A stretch of DNA of 64,000 bases from Bacteroidales bacterium (GCA_031275085.1 JAISPG010000028.1:208719-272718); one strand, 5' to 3'; positions 1-9,648 are shown, counted from the first letter of the stretch. Notes: a model not told the origin generated them from the sequence alone. Made by a program: numbers and translations.

Positions 1-51
1 TAATCCCCAATTCAACGGACTAATAAGTATATTTTTCCTTTTATCCAATTT

Positions 52-825
52 TTAAGGAGTAACAATTGTTTTAAAACCCATTTTTTCTATCTCCTCGCCT
101 ATTTCCTGCATTTTATGAAGGTTGATACTTTCAAGTCCTTCCATTGGTGTATCTCTGGCAATCGAATATATCATCACCATTTCAGGAGATATCTTTTTCA
201 ATACTTCATAATATTTTTCCAATGATCTTTTTGTTGTGTTATCAAAGTAATAATCATCAAATGAGGCTTTTAAAAACATTGTTTGTATTATTGGCTTTCT
301 TATTTTCAAGATTATCATATCAATAATCTTTTCAATTGTAATATTATTTACAGGGCCATTTATTAATTCAAATTCTTTCTGATCCACTGTATCTATTTTC
401 AGAATAGGCATATCAATTTTATTTAATCCTTCCACAACTTCAGGATTGTTTAATTGTGTAGCATTTGTCAATACAGCTATTTTTACATCCGGTAAGTAAA
501 AATTCCTTAATTCTACAGTTTTATTTATAATTTCAAAAAACTCCGGATTTAGTGTAGGTTCTCCATTTCCGGCAAAAGTAATAACATCCGGCTTTATTGA
601 ATCAGAAGACAATGATTTCAAATATTTCTCCAACTCAACAGATACCTGACTGGCTGTAGGGAAAAAAAGTTCTTCGTGTTCCCCCGACCATCCACATTCA
701 CAATATACACAATTATAATTACAATATTTTGCATTATTAAACAGTATATTTATTCCTAAAGAATTTCCTAAACGCCTGGATTTGACAGGTCCGAAAATTA
801 TTTTATCAAACAAGAACGTAGCCAT
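52..825 (-). CDS. Radical SAM protein, COG0731-like
   Basis: The 257-residue product carries the radical SAM cluster motif CNYNCVYC (C35, C39, C42), which would hold a 4Fe-4S cluster and bind S-adenosylmethionine. It is preceded by GPVKSRRLGNSLGIN (residues 12-26) and followed by GNGEP (86-90), the SAM-binding GEP motif. This arrangement is typical of the COG0731 group, relatives of the wyosine enzyme TYW1 that lack its flavodoxin domain. The true substrate in bacteria is not established. The gene is the last of a minus-strand run, 6 nt after the small eroded amidohydrolase. The family call is firm and the reaction is unknown. Confidence 0.9.
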   Translation of the reverse strand: MATFLFDKIIFGPVKSRRLGNSLGINILFNNAKYCNYNCVYCECGWSGEHEELFFPTASQVSVELEKYLKSLSSDSIKPDVITFAGNGEPTLNPEFFEIINKTVELRNFYLPDVKIAVLTNATQLNNPEVVEGLNKIDMPILKIDTVDQKEFELINGPVNNITIEKIIDMIILKIRKPIIQTMFLKASFDDYYFDNTTKRSLEKYYEVLKKISPEMVMIYSIARDTPMEGLESINLHKMQEIGEEIEKMGFKTIVTP

Positions 826-831
826 TCATTT

Positions 832-1251
832 TTAAATTAAAATTTTCACAAAGGTATTATCTTTTAGCTTCAAATTAATCAAATCAAGATTTTCTATTAA
901 AATAATTCCTGATTTAATACCTTTTTTCAATATTTTAGTTGTTGTATCTTTTTTTGTTTCAGCAAAATCCGAAATATATAATTTCAGCAATTCAACCAAA
1001 GGTATTTCCGGTTGTGTAAATGATATTTTCTTAAGAGTGTCCAGAGACTTCTTATGTGAAGCTATATCATTTTTGTCTGTAATAAAATAAGGGCTTATGA
1101 TTCCATTATAAAAAATCATCCTTGGTCTCTCTATAGTAGCTTCTCCTTCTTTGCTTACGTATCGGATTATTCCATTATCATCTACTGAAAGGTAGGAGTT
1201 TTTTATTAATTTACTACCATTAAAAAGATAGTTCGCCGCAAAATGTTGCAT
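832..1251 (-). CDS. Eroded amidohydrolase-like protein lacking the catalytic barrel
   Basis: This is a 139-residue protein. Its first 55 residues (FNGSKLIKN, SVDDNGIIRYV, FYNGIISP) look like the N-terminal beta-sandwich of Bacteroidota amidohydrolases that commonly sit next to DUF4296 genes. Its end (PLVELLKL, then GIILIENLDLINLKL) looks like the C-terminal part of the same fold. The metal-binding HxH that should follow GIISP is absent (YFITDKND instead), and about 240 residues of TIM barrel are missing. The frame is open and the spacing to both neighbours is only 5-6 nt, so it is probably translated. It cannot be a metal-dependent hydrolase. The homology is from remembered family patterns, so moderate confidence. 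Confidence 0.6.
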   Translation of the reverse strand: MQHFAANYLFNGSKLIKNSYLSVDDNGIIRYVSKEGEATIERPRMIFYNGIISPYFITDKNDIASHKKSLDTLKKISFTQPEIPLVELLKLYISDFAETKKDTTTKILKKGIKSGIILIENLDLINLKLKDNTFVKILI

Positions 1252-1256
1252 TTTGG

Positions 1257-1622
1257 TTAAGTATTTTTACCTTTTTCTCTGCTAAGTCTTTCAAATATTC
1301 TATCATATACAGCATATAATGAATCAATTTGGTTATGCATGTAATATAATAAGGATTCATCAATTTGCTTGCGTGAATATGAGTATTTTTTATATATGCT
1401 TTCGTATATTAAAGTGTCTGTAAGTATATCATTAGCAGGATTATAAACTCCTGTTGTTATTATAGCATCAGAAAGATGAATATCATATAGTATAAGTTCT
1501 ATTGTATCCAGCTTGATATACTGATATCCCTGGGGTGAAGTATATTCCGGCTTAACATTTATACACGAAAAAAAAACAGAGAATATAAATATTATCAAAG
1601 TAGATTGTAATACTTTTTTCAT
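1257..1622 (-). CDS. DUF4296 lipoprotein
   Basis: The 121-residue product begins with a lipoprotein signal ending in FFSC (Cys20), so it should be lipidated and face the periplasm. The core LILYDIHLSDAII followed by YKKYSYSRKQIDESLLYY matches DUF4296, a Bacteroidota-specific small lipoprotein family with no known function. Its start codon overlaps the end of the MlaF-like ATPase gene by 4 nt, so the two are translationally linked. The constant pairing with the lipid ABC transporter suggests an envelope role, which is inference. Confidence 0.85.
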   Translation of the reverse strand: MKKVLQSTLIIFIFSVFFSCINVKPEYTSPQGYQYIKLDTIELILYDIHLSDAIITTGVYNPANDILTDTLIYESIYKKYSYSRKQIDESLLYYMHNQIDSLYAVYDRIFERLSREKGKNT

Positions 1623-2371
1623 AAATTTTCCTTTATTTTCTTGAATAGCTCAGAAGCAAAAACAAAGTCATTAAGTTCCTTATTATCAGAATGAAATATT
1701 TCCTCATTATTCCCACTCCACCAGACTTTAGCTTTATTTATAAAGTATACTTTATCGGCAATTTCCATTACAGAATTCATATCGTGTGTGTTCACAATAG
1801 TAGTCATATTATATTCCTGAGTTAATTCTTTAATTAAACGATCTATTAATATAGAATTCTGCGGATCCAGTCCGGAATTTGGTTCATCGCAAAACAAATA
1901 TTTGGGATTAAGAGAAATGGCCCTGGCAATAGCAACACGTTTCTGCATTCCTCCACTGATCTCTGCCGGGTACAAATAATTGGAATCCTTTATATTAACA
2001 CGTTCAAGACAGAAATTCACTCTGTCGAGTTTTTCGGATTTACTGTAATCTGTAAAAAGATTTAACGGGAACATAACATTTTCCTCAACAGTTAATGATG
2101 TAAATAATGCTCCGCCTTGAAACAGCATTCCTATCTCTTTTCTTATTTCTCTTTGAAATTTTATACTGGCTCCGACAAATTCTCTTCCGTCAAATAAAAT
2201 TTCACCATCTTCCGGAATATACAATCCAATAATAGATTTCAGCAATACTGTTTTTCCCGAACCACTTTGTCCGATAATCATAGATACCTGTCCGGGTTGA
2301 AATTCGGCATTAATACCATCAAGAACCTTATGTTCGTTAAAACTTTTACTTATGTTTTTTACTTCGATCAT
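1619..2371 (-). CDS. mlaF: MlaF-type ABC transporter ATP-binding protein
   Basis: This is a 250-residue ATPase with Walker A GQSGSGKT (residues 34-41), the ABC signature ISGGMQKR and Walker B YLFCDEPNSGLDP. The MQKR form of the signature and the GLDP after Walker B are typical of MlaF/Ttg2A proteins, which power phospholipid transport between inner and outer membrane. It overlaps the permease gene by 4 nt upstream and the DUF4296 gene by 4 nt downstream, so the three form one operon. An MCE-domain (MlaD-like) substrate-binding partner is not in the window and would have to be encoded elsewhere. Confidence 0.93.
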   Translation of the reverse strand: MIEVKNISKSFNEHKVLDGINAEFQPGQVSMIIGQSGSGKTVLLKSIIGLYIPEDGEILFDGREFVGASIKFQREIRKEIGMLFQGGALFTSLTVEENVMFPLNLFTDYSKSEKLDRVNFCLERVNIKDSNYLYPAEISGGMQKRVAIARAISLNPKYLFCDEPNSGLDPQNSILIDRLIKELTQEYNMTTIVNTHDMNSVMEIADKVYFINKAKVWWSGNNEEIFHSDNKELNDFVFASELFKKIKENL

Positions 2372-3108
2372 GTAAGAAGTAATTGTGTTAAAATCAAATT
2401 AAATATAAGAATTATTATTATGCTGTAAACTACAGCTTTTGTACTGCTTACACCAACTTCCAGTGCTCCTCCCTGGGTATAATATCCGCAAAAAGAGGAT
2501 ACCGATGTAATGATGACGGCAAATACGCACATTTTTATCAATGTATAAAATACATAAAACGGAATGAATGCATAATGTAAACCATATACATAATCATATA
2601 AAGATACTACACCTGTAAATAAAGACACTAAATATCCTCCAACAATTCCAAGTATAATACTTAAAATACTTAAAAACGGAAATGTAATAAAAGCTGCAAC
2701 AATTTTAGGTAGTATCAGGTAATTGGCACTGTTCACTCCCATTATTTCCAAGGCATCTATCTGCTCTGTTATTCGCATGGTGCCTATTTCGGAGGCAATA
2801 TTTGACCCCACTTTTCCTGCAAGTATCAAACATATAACAGTGCTTGAAAATTCAAGTATCATTGTATCTCTGGTACTCAAACCTACTAAATATCTAGGGA
2901 TAAAAGGATTTTCAAAATTTATGGCAACCTGCAAAGTTAATACTGCTCCCATAAAAACAGAAACTATACTTATTATCCAGATAGAATTTATACCTATACT
3001 ATCTATTTCAGCCAGTATTCTTTTACCAAATATTTTAGCCCTGACCGGCTTGGTAAAAGCGGCTTTCATCAACACAAAATACTTACCTATATTCTCAAAG
3101 ATATTCAT
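2368..3108 (-). CDS. mlaE: MlaE-type ABC transporter permease
   Basis: The 246-residue integral membrane protein has five or six hydrophobic segments. It carries the MlaE family core EIGTMRITEQIDALEIMGVN, followed by the LPKIVAAFITFPFL helix. MlaE permeases form the inner-membrane part of the Mla/MCE lipid transporter. The gene is first in the transporter operon. It is divergent from the mannose-1-phosphate guanylyltransferase gene across a short promoter region, in which a CAACTTTG element on the minus strand (3145-3138) could serve as its -7 box. Confidence 0.93.
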   Translation of the reverse strand: MNIFENIGKYFVLMKAAFTKPVRAKIFGKRILAEIDSIGINSIWIISIVSVFMGAVLTLQVAINFENPFIPRYLVGLSTRDTMILEFSSTVICLILAGKVGSNIASEIGTMRITEQIDALEIMGVNSANYLILPKIVAAFITFPFLSILSIILGIVGGYLVSLFTGVVSLYDYVYGLHYAFIPFYVFYTLIKMCVFAVIITSVSSFCGYYTQGGALEVGVSSTKAVVYSIIIILIFNLILTQLLLT

Positions 3109-3137
3109 ACTTATTTAAAGAAACCAAATTTAAGAAA

Positions 3138-3172
3138 CAAAGTTGTAAATGAAAAATAATATCGTTATTTTG
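3138..3172. promoter_or_regulatory. Divergent promoter region, mlaE / manC
   Basis: On the plus strand a TTG at 3143-3145 lies 19 nt before TTATTTTG (3165-3172), close to the Bacteroidota TTTG-N19-21-TAnnTTTG pattern. It would start transcription near 3179, downstream of the ORF-track start of manC and 20 nt before the preferred ATG. On the minus strand CAACTTTG (3145-3138) could serve mlaE. Assigned by eye only. Confidence 0.4.
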
Positions 3173-3199
3173 TCGTTTTTTAAAGTAAATTTCAATTTT

Positions 3200-4285
3200 A
3201 TGATGAATCAAAACTATTGTATAATAATGGCAGGTGGCATAGGCAGCAGATTCTGGCCAATAAGCCGTACAAATATGCCAAAACAATTTATTGATATTTT
3301 AGGAACAGGTAAGACATTAATCCAAGAAACTTACAACAGATTCATAAAAATCATACCTAAAGAAAATATTTTCGTAGTTACAAATAAAGAATATTGTCAT
3401 ATAGTAAAGGAGCAACTTCCATTAATTCCTGAAGAAAATATACTAGGTGAACCAATGAGACGTAATACAGCTCCGTGTATTTTATATGCCAATATCAAAA
3501 TCGCTCTTCAAAATCCTGATGCAAATATAGTGGTTACTCCTGCAGATCATCTTATAATTAATGAAGAACAGTTTATTGAAGATATTAATGAAGGATTAAA
3601 ATTTATTTCTCTTACTAATTCTTTACTCACTCTTGGAATTACTCCCGACAGACCTGCAACCGGATATGGTTATATACAACTGGAAGAATTAAATAATGAT
3701 TCCAGATTTGTAAATGTGAAAACATTCACGGAAAAACCACATTTGGAATTAGCAAAGTTTTTTATTAAAAGTGGTGATTTTTTATGGAATTCCGGAATAT
3801 TCTTATGGAAAAATAAAGTTATTGATAATGCTTTTAAAGAATTTTTACCTGAGCTATACGATCTTTTCTATGAAAATATAAATTATTTTGGTACTAAAGA
3901 AGAACAAACTGTAATAAACAGGATTTATTCAGATGCAAAAAGCATATCAATAGATTTCGGAGTAATGGAAAAAGCACAAAATGTATATGTTTTAAAAACT
4001 GATTTTGGCTGGTCTGATCTTGGTACATGGAATTCTTTGTACAGTTTAAAAGAAAAGGATGAAAACAAAAATGTACTTGTAAGCGACAATATAGTAGTAA
4101 ATCATTCTTCCAGTAATTATATAAATTCTACAGCAAAAGACCGGATACTGGTATTAAAGGATCTTGATGATTATATTGTTGTAGATACCGATTCTGTTTT
4201 GCTGATTTGTAAAAGAGAAAATGAACAACAAATTGAAAATTTGTTAAATGAATCCCGAATAAAATTTGGCGATTCAATAAAATAA
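3200..4285 (+). CDS. manC: Mannose-1-phosphate guanylyltransferase
   Basis: The enzyme makes GDP-mannose from GTP and mannose 1-phosphate, a precursor for surface polysaccharides and protein glycans. The nucleotide-binding start is IIMAGGIGSRFWPISR followed by PKQF. Further family motifs are VTPADHLI, TFTEKPHLELA, WNSGIFLW and FGWSDLGTW. I prefer the ATG at 3200 (or 3203) over the track start at 3149. The family begins a few residues before the AGGxGSR loop, the first 17 track residues have no match, and a promoter-like element lies inside that extension. The resulting 361 residues fit the single-domain guanylyltransferases of this phylum. A clear terminator follows. Confidence 0.93.
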   Translation: MMNQNYCIIMAGGIGSRFWPISRTNMPKQFIDILGTGKTLIQETYNRFIKIIPKENIFVVTNKEYCHIVKEQLPLIPEENILGEPMRRNTAPCILYANIKIALQNPDANIVVTPADHLIINEEQFIEDINEGLKFISLTNSLLTLGITPDRPATGYGYIQLEELNNDSRFVNVKTFTEKPHLELAKFFIKSGDFLWNSGIFLWKNKVIDNAFKEFLPELYDLFYENINYFGTKEEQTVINRIYSDAKSISIDFGVMEKAQNVYVLKTDFGWSDLGTWNSLYSLKEKDENKNVLVSDNIVVNHSSSNYINSTAKDRILVLKDLDDYIVVDTDSVLLICKRENEQQIENLLNESRIKFGDSIK

Positions 4286-4311
4286 AAAAGGGAGCTAAAA
4301 ACTCCCTTTTT
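4285..4311 (+). terminator. Intrinsic terminator after manC
   Basis: A 10-bp stem AAAAAGGGAG / CTCCCTTTTT with a 7-nt loop overlaps the last base of the manC stop codon. The A-tract and T-tract on either side make it usable in both directions, so it may also close the gldN end of the opposing operon. Confidence 0.85.
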
Positions 4312-4344
4312 CATTTTATACTGATTTTAAATCTTTACTATTTC

Positions 4345-5292
4345 CTAGAATTCCCACAAATCGTGTTCAAATGTAAATAGTTTTGCCTGAATTCTTTCTC
4401 CTTCACGAAGTGCATCTATTCCTAAAAGATAATCAGAAATCAGTCTATTATCATAAACATTAGATTCTGCAACTATATAACTTTTAAATCTTCTTTTAAG
4501 AAAAATATCATCAAAAGTTCTAGGTTCAGCATCATTATGAGTATTGAAAGTTTCGTAAGAAGCGAACAAAGGTCTGTAATCATTATAAGATATCCAGAAA
4601 GGCCATATTCTGCTATCACCATACCAGCCATCAATTGCCATAGCCTGAATCCTAACGTCCATTACTGATCTCTGTTTATCAAATACCCATTCTTCCCAAA
4701 TCCACAATTGATCCATTACTCTGGTATCTTCACCTTCCAATGGAGCATCGAAAACTTCTTCCATCTCACCTAATGACGGATCTTCCGGATCTATATAACG
4801 CCTTCCCATTGTTTGATATGACAACAATGTTTCTCTTTTAGGATCATCAACTGCAATAGGTTCTTTATACCAATTAGTGATATCTCTCGGATTTAATTTA
4901 AACACCGGATATCTGTTTGAATAATCAGGAACATCATCATTAATTTTTTCACCTGTAAGGAGTTCATAACGTTCACCAAGTATTCCAATATTATATATCA
5001 AATATAATAAATTTACTCTACTTCTTTGAGGTTGCAATCCACCAGGACTAGTAATCCTGGTTATAGGGAAATATAATGGATGATTGATCTTTTCCGTCAA
5101 TTCTACAACACGTAAAATCTTTTTAGAAAACATAGCATCCTCTTCACGAATATTCTGTAAAGCAACAGGAGTTCTTTCAGCAGTGTGCTCCCTAACGTAT
5201 GCTCCGTCTAATACCGGATTATACTGAGCTTCAGCAGCACTACCCACAAAGAGCAAACATATAACCGGAAAAAATCTTTTCAAAATTCTCAT
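4345..5292 (-). CDS. gldN: T9SS ring protein GldN/PorN
   Basis: The 315-residue protein has a cleavable signal peptide (ending AAEAQ, residues 1-22) and the GldN hallmarks REEDAMFSKKILRVVELTEKIN and the tryptophan-rich VMDQLWIWEEWVFDKQRS. GldN/PorN forms the periplasmic ring with GldK on the inner face of the outer membrane and contacts GldM. The gene is last in porP-gldK-gldL-gldM-gldN, 6 nt after gldM. Length matches the family. Essential for T9SS export where tested. Confidence 0.96.
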   Translation of the reverse strand: MRILKRFFPVICLLFVGSAAEAQYNPVLDGAYVREHTAERTPVALQNIREEDAMFSKKILRVVELTEKINHPLYFPITRITSPGGLQPQRSRVNLLYLIYNIGILGERYELLTGEKINDDVPDYSNRYPVFKLNPRDITNWYKEPIAVDDPKRETLLSYQTMGRRYIDPEDPSLGEMEEVFDAPLEGEDTRVMDQLWIWEEWVFDKQRSVMDVRIQAMAIDGWYGDSRIWPFWISYNDYRPLFASYETFNTHNDAEPRTFDDIFLKRRFKSYIVAESNVYDNRLISDYLLGIDALREGERIQAKLFTFEHDLWEF

Positions 5293-5298
5293 AATATA

Positions 5299-6936
5299 TT
5301 ATTCTAAAATTACACTTACCCCGTTTGTTTGTTTTGTACCTGATGGTCCGTCATAGAAAATATTAGAAAAAGACACTTGTGATCCTGATCCCATTCTTCT
5401 TATTTCAGCCAGAATACGTTCATCAAACCTAGATCCCTGAACTGTTATTCTCTGGGCTACTCCCCTTACGCTGTATATAAAATCAAACCTATTAATTGAA
5501 TATCTTACATCTTCAAACGGGAAGAAACCTTCTCCTAAAGTAGCCACTAAAAACGGATTATTCAGAATAACAGCTTTCGGAGCTTTGGCACCATCACTGT
5601 AAGCACCTACTTTTATAACCGGAGGAGGAACATTAAATACTCTATAAGTATCAGATCCTAAAGTTCTGCCACCCTCTTCGGTTCTAACAGAAACAGTTAC
5701 AGATACTTCTCTGGCTGTTACAGAAGCCGGAACAGTAACAATATAACCACCTCCAGCAGCAGGACGAATTTGAGCACCACCACTGATACTAACACTAACA
5801 CTTTCTCTAGGATAACCAGATACTGCTACAGCCAGCGGATTCTCCAAACCTCTGTAAAACACATTACATTTTGTCGCAGAAGTAGTAAAACCTGCATCAC
5901 CAACCTGATATTCTGCTTTATACGGCAACCACATATCACCTTTGTTGGATTTATAATTTACTAATCCACCATATTCAAAATTCCCTACATTATTACATTG
6001 AATAGAATATGCGCCTCTACCTGTTTCATCAACAACAAGAGTATCATAATGAATACCTTCTCTTTTACGATATTCTACAACACCATTTGTAACAATAGAA
6101 TCATAAAATGGCTGATTATGTGTTAGATATATTGTTGGTCGCATAGTAGTATCACGAGCACCCAAAAATATACTGGAAGTATACTGACCGCCACGTACGA
6201 CAAAGCTTTTGGGAGCACTAACCAGACCAACTAACTCAGTAATCCTTATATCCAAACCTTCAAGTTCTGCAATCATATATTCTAAAACATCAGCTTCTGC
6301 ATTTCTAACATCAGCCTGTAATTTTGATAACAAAGCCACAGAGCCTATCAAAGGCATTGCTTTACTAAAAGATTCTTCCCATGTCCACTTTTCATCACCT
6401 TGCAGATTATCAACAATTTCCAAAGTTTTTCCAACAGATTTATAAACAGTATTAGAGGTATCATTAATTACGCTAAGAAGTATATCCCTATATTCTTCTA
6501 CCCAGCCCCTGAGTTTTATACCCATCTTAGGACCACCATCTCCAACCATCACAATATTTGCAGCATTAAGATCATCTTTTTTCTTAATATCCGTATCTAA
6601 TGTTGCTTCAGGTCCTTCACTTTGCTGAATAATCATTAATTTGATTTCATCTATGTTTTTAAAAAGCTCATTAGATTTTGTTTCTATCTCATGGGCAGTT
6701 CTAGCTAATTCAGTGTATTTTCCAGGTTGTTCAGCAGCCTTTGCATCTATTCTTCCGTATAATGATCCTGTTTTATTGTTGAAACTTTCTGTAGTTTTCT
6801 TAATACTATCATCAATTTTTACGAATGCATTTATTACCTCACTGGAGACATTCAATGCCAACAATGCTGTGTAAAATAAATACATCATACCTATCATTTT
6901 CTGCCTCGGGGTCTCCGGACAATTTCCACCTGACAT
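5299..6936 (-). CDS. gldM: T9SS/gliding motor shaft protein GldM/PorM
   Basis: The 545-residue product starts with the diagnostic MSGGNCPETPRQKMIGMMYL and one transmembrane helix (about residues 17-37), followed by a long periplasmic region. A helical segment (40-220) leads into several Ig-like beta domains (PKSFVVRGGQYTSSIFLGA, then PVIKVGAYSDG). GldM dimers form the shaft that transmits GldL/GldM rotary motion, driven by the proton gradient, to the GldKN ring. It lies 51 nt after gldL and 6 nt before gldN in the conserved operon order. Confidence 0.97.
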   Translation of the reverse strand: MSGGNCPETPRQKMIGMMYLFYTALLALNVSSEVINAFVKIDDSIKKTTESFNNKTGSLYGRIDAKAAEQPGKYTELARTAHEIETKSNELFKNIDEIKLMIIQQSEGPEATLDTDIKKKDDLNAANIVMVGDGGPKMGIKLRGWVEEYRDILLSVINDTSNTVYKSVGKTLEIVDNLQGDEKWTWEESFSKAMPLIGSVALLSKLQADVRNAEADVLEYMIAELEGLDIRITELVGLVSAPKSFVVRGGQYTSSIFLGARDTTMRPTIYLTHNQPFYDSIVTNGVVEYRKREGIHYDTLVVDETGRGAYSIQCNNVGNFEYGGLVNYKSNKGDMWLPYKAEYQVGDAGFTTSATKCNVFYRGLENPLAVAVSGYPRESVSVSISGGAQIRPAAGGGYIVTVPASVTAREVSVTVSVRTEEGGRTLGSDTYRVFNVPPPVIKVGAYSDGAKAPKAVILNNPFLVATLGEGFFPFEDVRYSINRFDFIYSVRGVAQRITVQGSRFDERILAEIRRMGSGSQVSFSNIFYDGPSGTKQTNGVSVILE

Positions 6937-6987
6937 ATATTTTACTTTTTATAATTAAACATAATAACAACTACAACGCTAATAAAA

Positions 6988-7914
6988 CTAGTCTTGTCTA
7001 AAATTCATAGCAGCCAGCATATTTCCATATACTGTATTCATTGCTGACAAATTATGACTTAACTTGCTTATTTCATCACGATAACGTTTAGTATCTTCAG
7101 CAGATTGTTTCAAATTTGCCATAATTTCGTCCAAACCGCTATATAGAGTTTTGGAAGCTTCAAATTGTTTATTAGTTCCCTGAAGTTGTAGTTCATATAC
7201 TGCATTTAAAGCAGCAAGGTTTTTATTCATTACGTCTAATTGTTCAATATATGATTTTCCACCACCAACACTCATTTCAAGTTCTTTGCTCATCGAATCT
7301 GTAAGTTTTCTATATGCTTCAGATAATGAATGACCTGAACTTCCTACGATTTCAGCAGATTTTTCATAAGTAGAGGCTAACCTGTCAGCCTGAACATTTA
7401 ATTTTTCAGCAGAACTTCCATAAGCATCAGCAAAAGACGATACTTTTTGAGAAGCTTTTTCAAAATTAGCTACATAATTATTTGTTGCAGCAGTAGCATC
7501 TGAAACATCATGTAGTTTTGCAGTAGTATCATTCAAGTTTTTCAAACCATGTCCTAATTTTTCAAATAGCTCAGGAGTTATTTCAGCATTTTCAATCATA
7601 GCGTCAAATTTCTCAAGAGCTGATTTTTTATTACTTACTGCAATTTTTTTATCAGAAATATTTAAATTTTCTTCTATACCTGCTAGTTCTGGATATACCA
7701 AACTCCAATCAACTTCTTCATGAGGAGGTTCAAATGCTGATAAGAAGAAAATAACTGCTTCAGTCAAAAGACCTATTACCAACATTGGTCCTGCGCCCGG
7801 ATAATGCTGAATTTTAAATAATGCACCAACCATAACAATTGCAGCTCCCCATCCGTAAACAAAACCCATAAATTTTTTGTACTTCTTACTCGAGGTAATT
7901 TCGCTCAAATTCAT
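6988..7914 (-). CDS. gldL: T9SS/gliding motor stator protein GldL/PorL
   Basis: The 308-residue protein has two close transmembrane helices at its N-terminus (about residues 14-35 and 42-62) containing the family core FKIQHYPGAGPMLVIGLLTE. The glutamate at the end of this core is the proton-path residue described for GldL. A long cytoplasmic helical and coiled-coil tail rich in A, S, K and N follows. With GldM it forms the inner-membrane motor of the T9SS. It lies 63 nt downstream of gldK. Confidence 0.96.
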   Translation of the reverse strand: MNLSEITSSKKYKKFMGFVYGWGAAIVMVGALFKIQHYPGAGPMLVIGLLTEAVIFFLSAFEPPHEEVDWSLVYPELAGIEENLNISDKKIAVSNKKSALEKFDAMIENAEITPELFEKLGHGLKNLNDTTAKLHDVSDATAATNNYVANFEKASQKVSSFADAYGSSAEKLNVQADRLASTYEKSAEIVGSSGHSLSEAYRKLTDSMSKELEMSVGGGKSYIEQLDVMNKNLAALNAVYELQLQGTNKQFEASKTLYSGLDEIMANLKQSAEDTKRYRDEISKLSHNLSAMNTVYGNMLAAMNFRQD

Positions 7915-7977
7915 AACTTCGTCTGATTTTTAATTAATACTCTATTAATAATTATACTTAAAATTTTTATTCATTAA

Positions 7978-9648
7978 TTAGTTATATACCTGAGAAGTAG
8001 AACTTCCATCCTCTTTTGATCTTCCCAAATATTCACGGACACATCTAAAACCTATATAACTTTTTGCTGTATCCTGATATTCATAAGTTCTTGTTCCATT
8101 TTGCAAATAATAAGCTACATCTTTCCAGGATCCTCCTCTTACTACTTTACGTTTCTTTGCCGGCGGATCATCAGGATGAGCATCATATCGATAGTCTGGA
8201 TTTAAATCATGTGTGAAACTATATGAAGATTCATCAAATGCATTTGATGTCCATTCTGCTACATTTCCAGCCATATCATATAATCCCCATTCATTCGGAT
8301 CATAACTTGCTACCATAACTGTATAAACGCCTCCGTCGTCAGAATAGCTTCCTCTCATTGGTTTAAAGTTTGCAATAATACATCCGTTATAATTACGTGT
8401 ATATAAACTTCCCCACGGATACATTGACATTGCTTGTCCTCCTCTTGCTGCATATTCCCATTCTGATTCTGTAGGTAATCTATAAGCTTGTAGATCATAA
8501 TCTCCAGAGCTTCTTTGATAAGCATTTTTCAAACAGGTTCTCCAAGTACAGAAGGCATTTGCTTGTTTCCATGTTACGCCAACCACAGGGTAGTAATCAT
8601 ATGCAGGATGCCAGAAATATGCTCTTGTTTGTGGTTCATTATATCCATATGTAAAATCACTCATCCAGCACAAAGTATCGGGATACACATGAACTTTTTC
8701 ATACATATAATAACTATATCTTCCTCCCTTTCTTCCTGCATCAGTTCTACCATCATAGTTTACGATCTCGCGTGTTGCAAAATCTTCCCACGGTGCATCT
8801 TCTTTCATTTTAGCTTTATCTTTAATAGAACCTTCATAATTACCGGTTTCAGGGTTAAAATGACGACCAATTCTTAATCCATGGTCTTGTTGTCTGTCAA
8901 AAGTACGTGCAACATTCTGGGTAACTCCATCGGCACCCGATTTAAATGTTGTTTTTTTAGCAGCTTGTTTCAAATCCACCCAAAAATATTCGTAATATAA
9001 CGCATCTGTATTTAAGTCAATAGATCTTGTAAATCTGTAAACATCAACAGGAGGAGCTAAAAATAAAGTTTGATTAAAATTATTTGGAATTTCATTTTTT
9101 GTCAGGATTGCCACTATTTCAGCATTTCCATAATCCAATGGACCATTCCAATCCAAAAAGTTATTGCTATCATAATTATCCGGGTCGAACTCACCATTTT
9201 CATAAATGTTTGTAATAAAATTCACATCTGTTTCAGACATGTCTGTATCATCTATGATAAAATCTATTGCCTGAAGTGGTCTTCTGCTATTTGCATTTAC
9301 ATCTCCAAAATCAGTAGAATTTTTAGTTTCTTTACCTAATACAGTTAAAGCAAGCGAGTCTCTCACCCAATTAACAAATTGCCGATATTCAGAATTGGTA
9401 ATTTCTGTTTCATCCATCCAAAATGCACTGATTGTGACTCTTTTGGTCTGAGCTGTCATTGCATAAGGCACATCTTCATCGCTAGGTCCCATCTGATACG
9501 ATCCTGGCCCAATAAATATCATTCCGTATGGTTGCGGCGTATACCAGAGCTTCCTGTCAACTCCGACAAGTTCGCCGTTTCCTTGATATGCACAACTACT
9601 TAATATTATAATTAAGATTGTACTGATGATGAGCAATTTCTTTCTCAT
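7978..9648 (-). CDS. gldK: T9SS ring lipoprotein GldK/PorK
   Basis: The 556-residue lipoprotein (lipobox ILSSC, Cys19) has a formylglycine-generating-enzyme/sulfatase-modifying fold. PGSYQMGPSDED (48-59) opens the fold, and YRLPTESEWEYAARGG (389-404), YDMAGNVAEWT (457-467) and RVVRGGSW close it. The region from about 105 to 340 is a large insert seen in GldK-type proteins. GldK/PorK is anchored in the outer membrane and forms the T9SS ring with GldN. It follows porP in the standard order. Confidence 0.96.
   Translation of the reverse strand: MRKKLLIISTILIIILSSCAYQGNGELVGVDRKLWYTPQPYGMIFIGPGSYQMGPSDEDVPYAMTAQTKRVTISAFWMDETEITNSEYRQFVNWVRDSLALTVLGKETKNSTDFGDVNANSRRPLQAIDFIIDDTDMSETDVNFITNIYENGEFDPDNYDSNNFLDWNGPLDYGNAEIVAILTKNEIPNNFNQTLFLAPPVDVYRFTRSIDLNTDALYYEYFWVDLKQAAKKTTFKSGADGVTQNVARTFDRQQDHGLRIGRHFNPETGNYEGSIKDKAKMKEDAPWEDFATREIVNYDGRTDAGRKGGRYSYYMYEKVHVYPDTLCWMSDFTYGYNEPQTRAYFWHPAYDYYPVVGVTWKQANAFCTWRTCLKNAYQRSSGDYDLQAYRLPTESEWEYAARGGQAMSMYPWGSLYTRNYNGCIIANFKPMRGSYSDDGGVYTVMVASYDPNEWGLYDMAGNVAEWTSNAFDESSYSFTHDLNPDYRYDAHPDDPPAKKRKVVRGGSWKDVAYYLQNGTRTYEYQDTAKSYIGFRCVREYLGRSKEDGSSTSQVYN

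Noticed and set aside
3149-3199. N-terminal extension of manC
   Set aside because: No family match, and a promoter-like element lies inside it; the ATG at 3200 fits the nucleotide-binding start.
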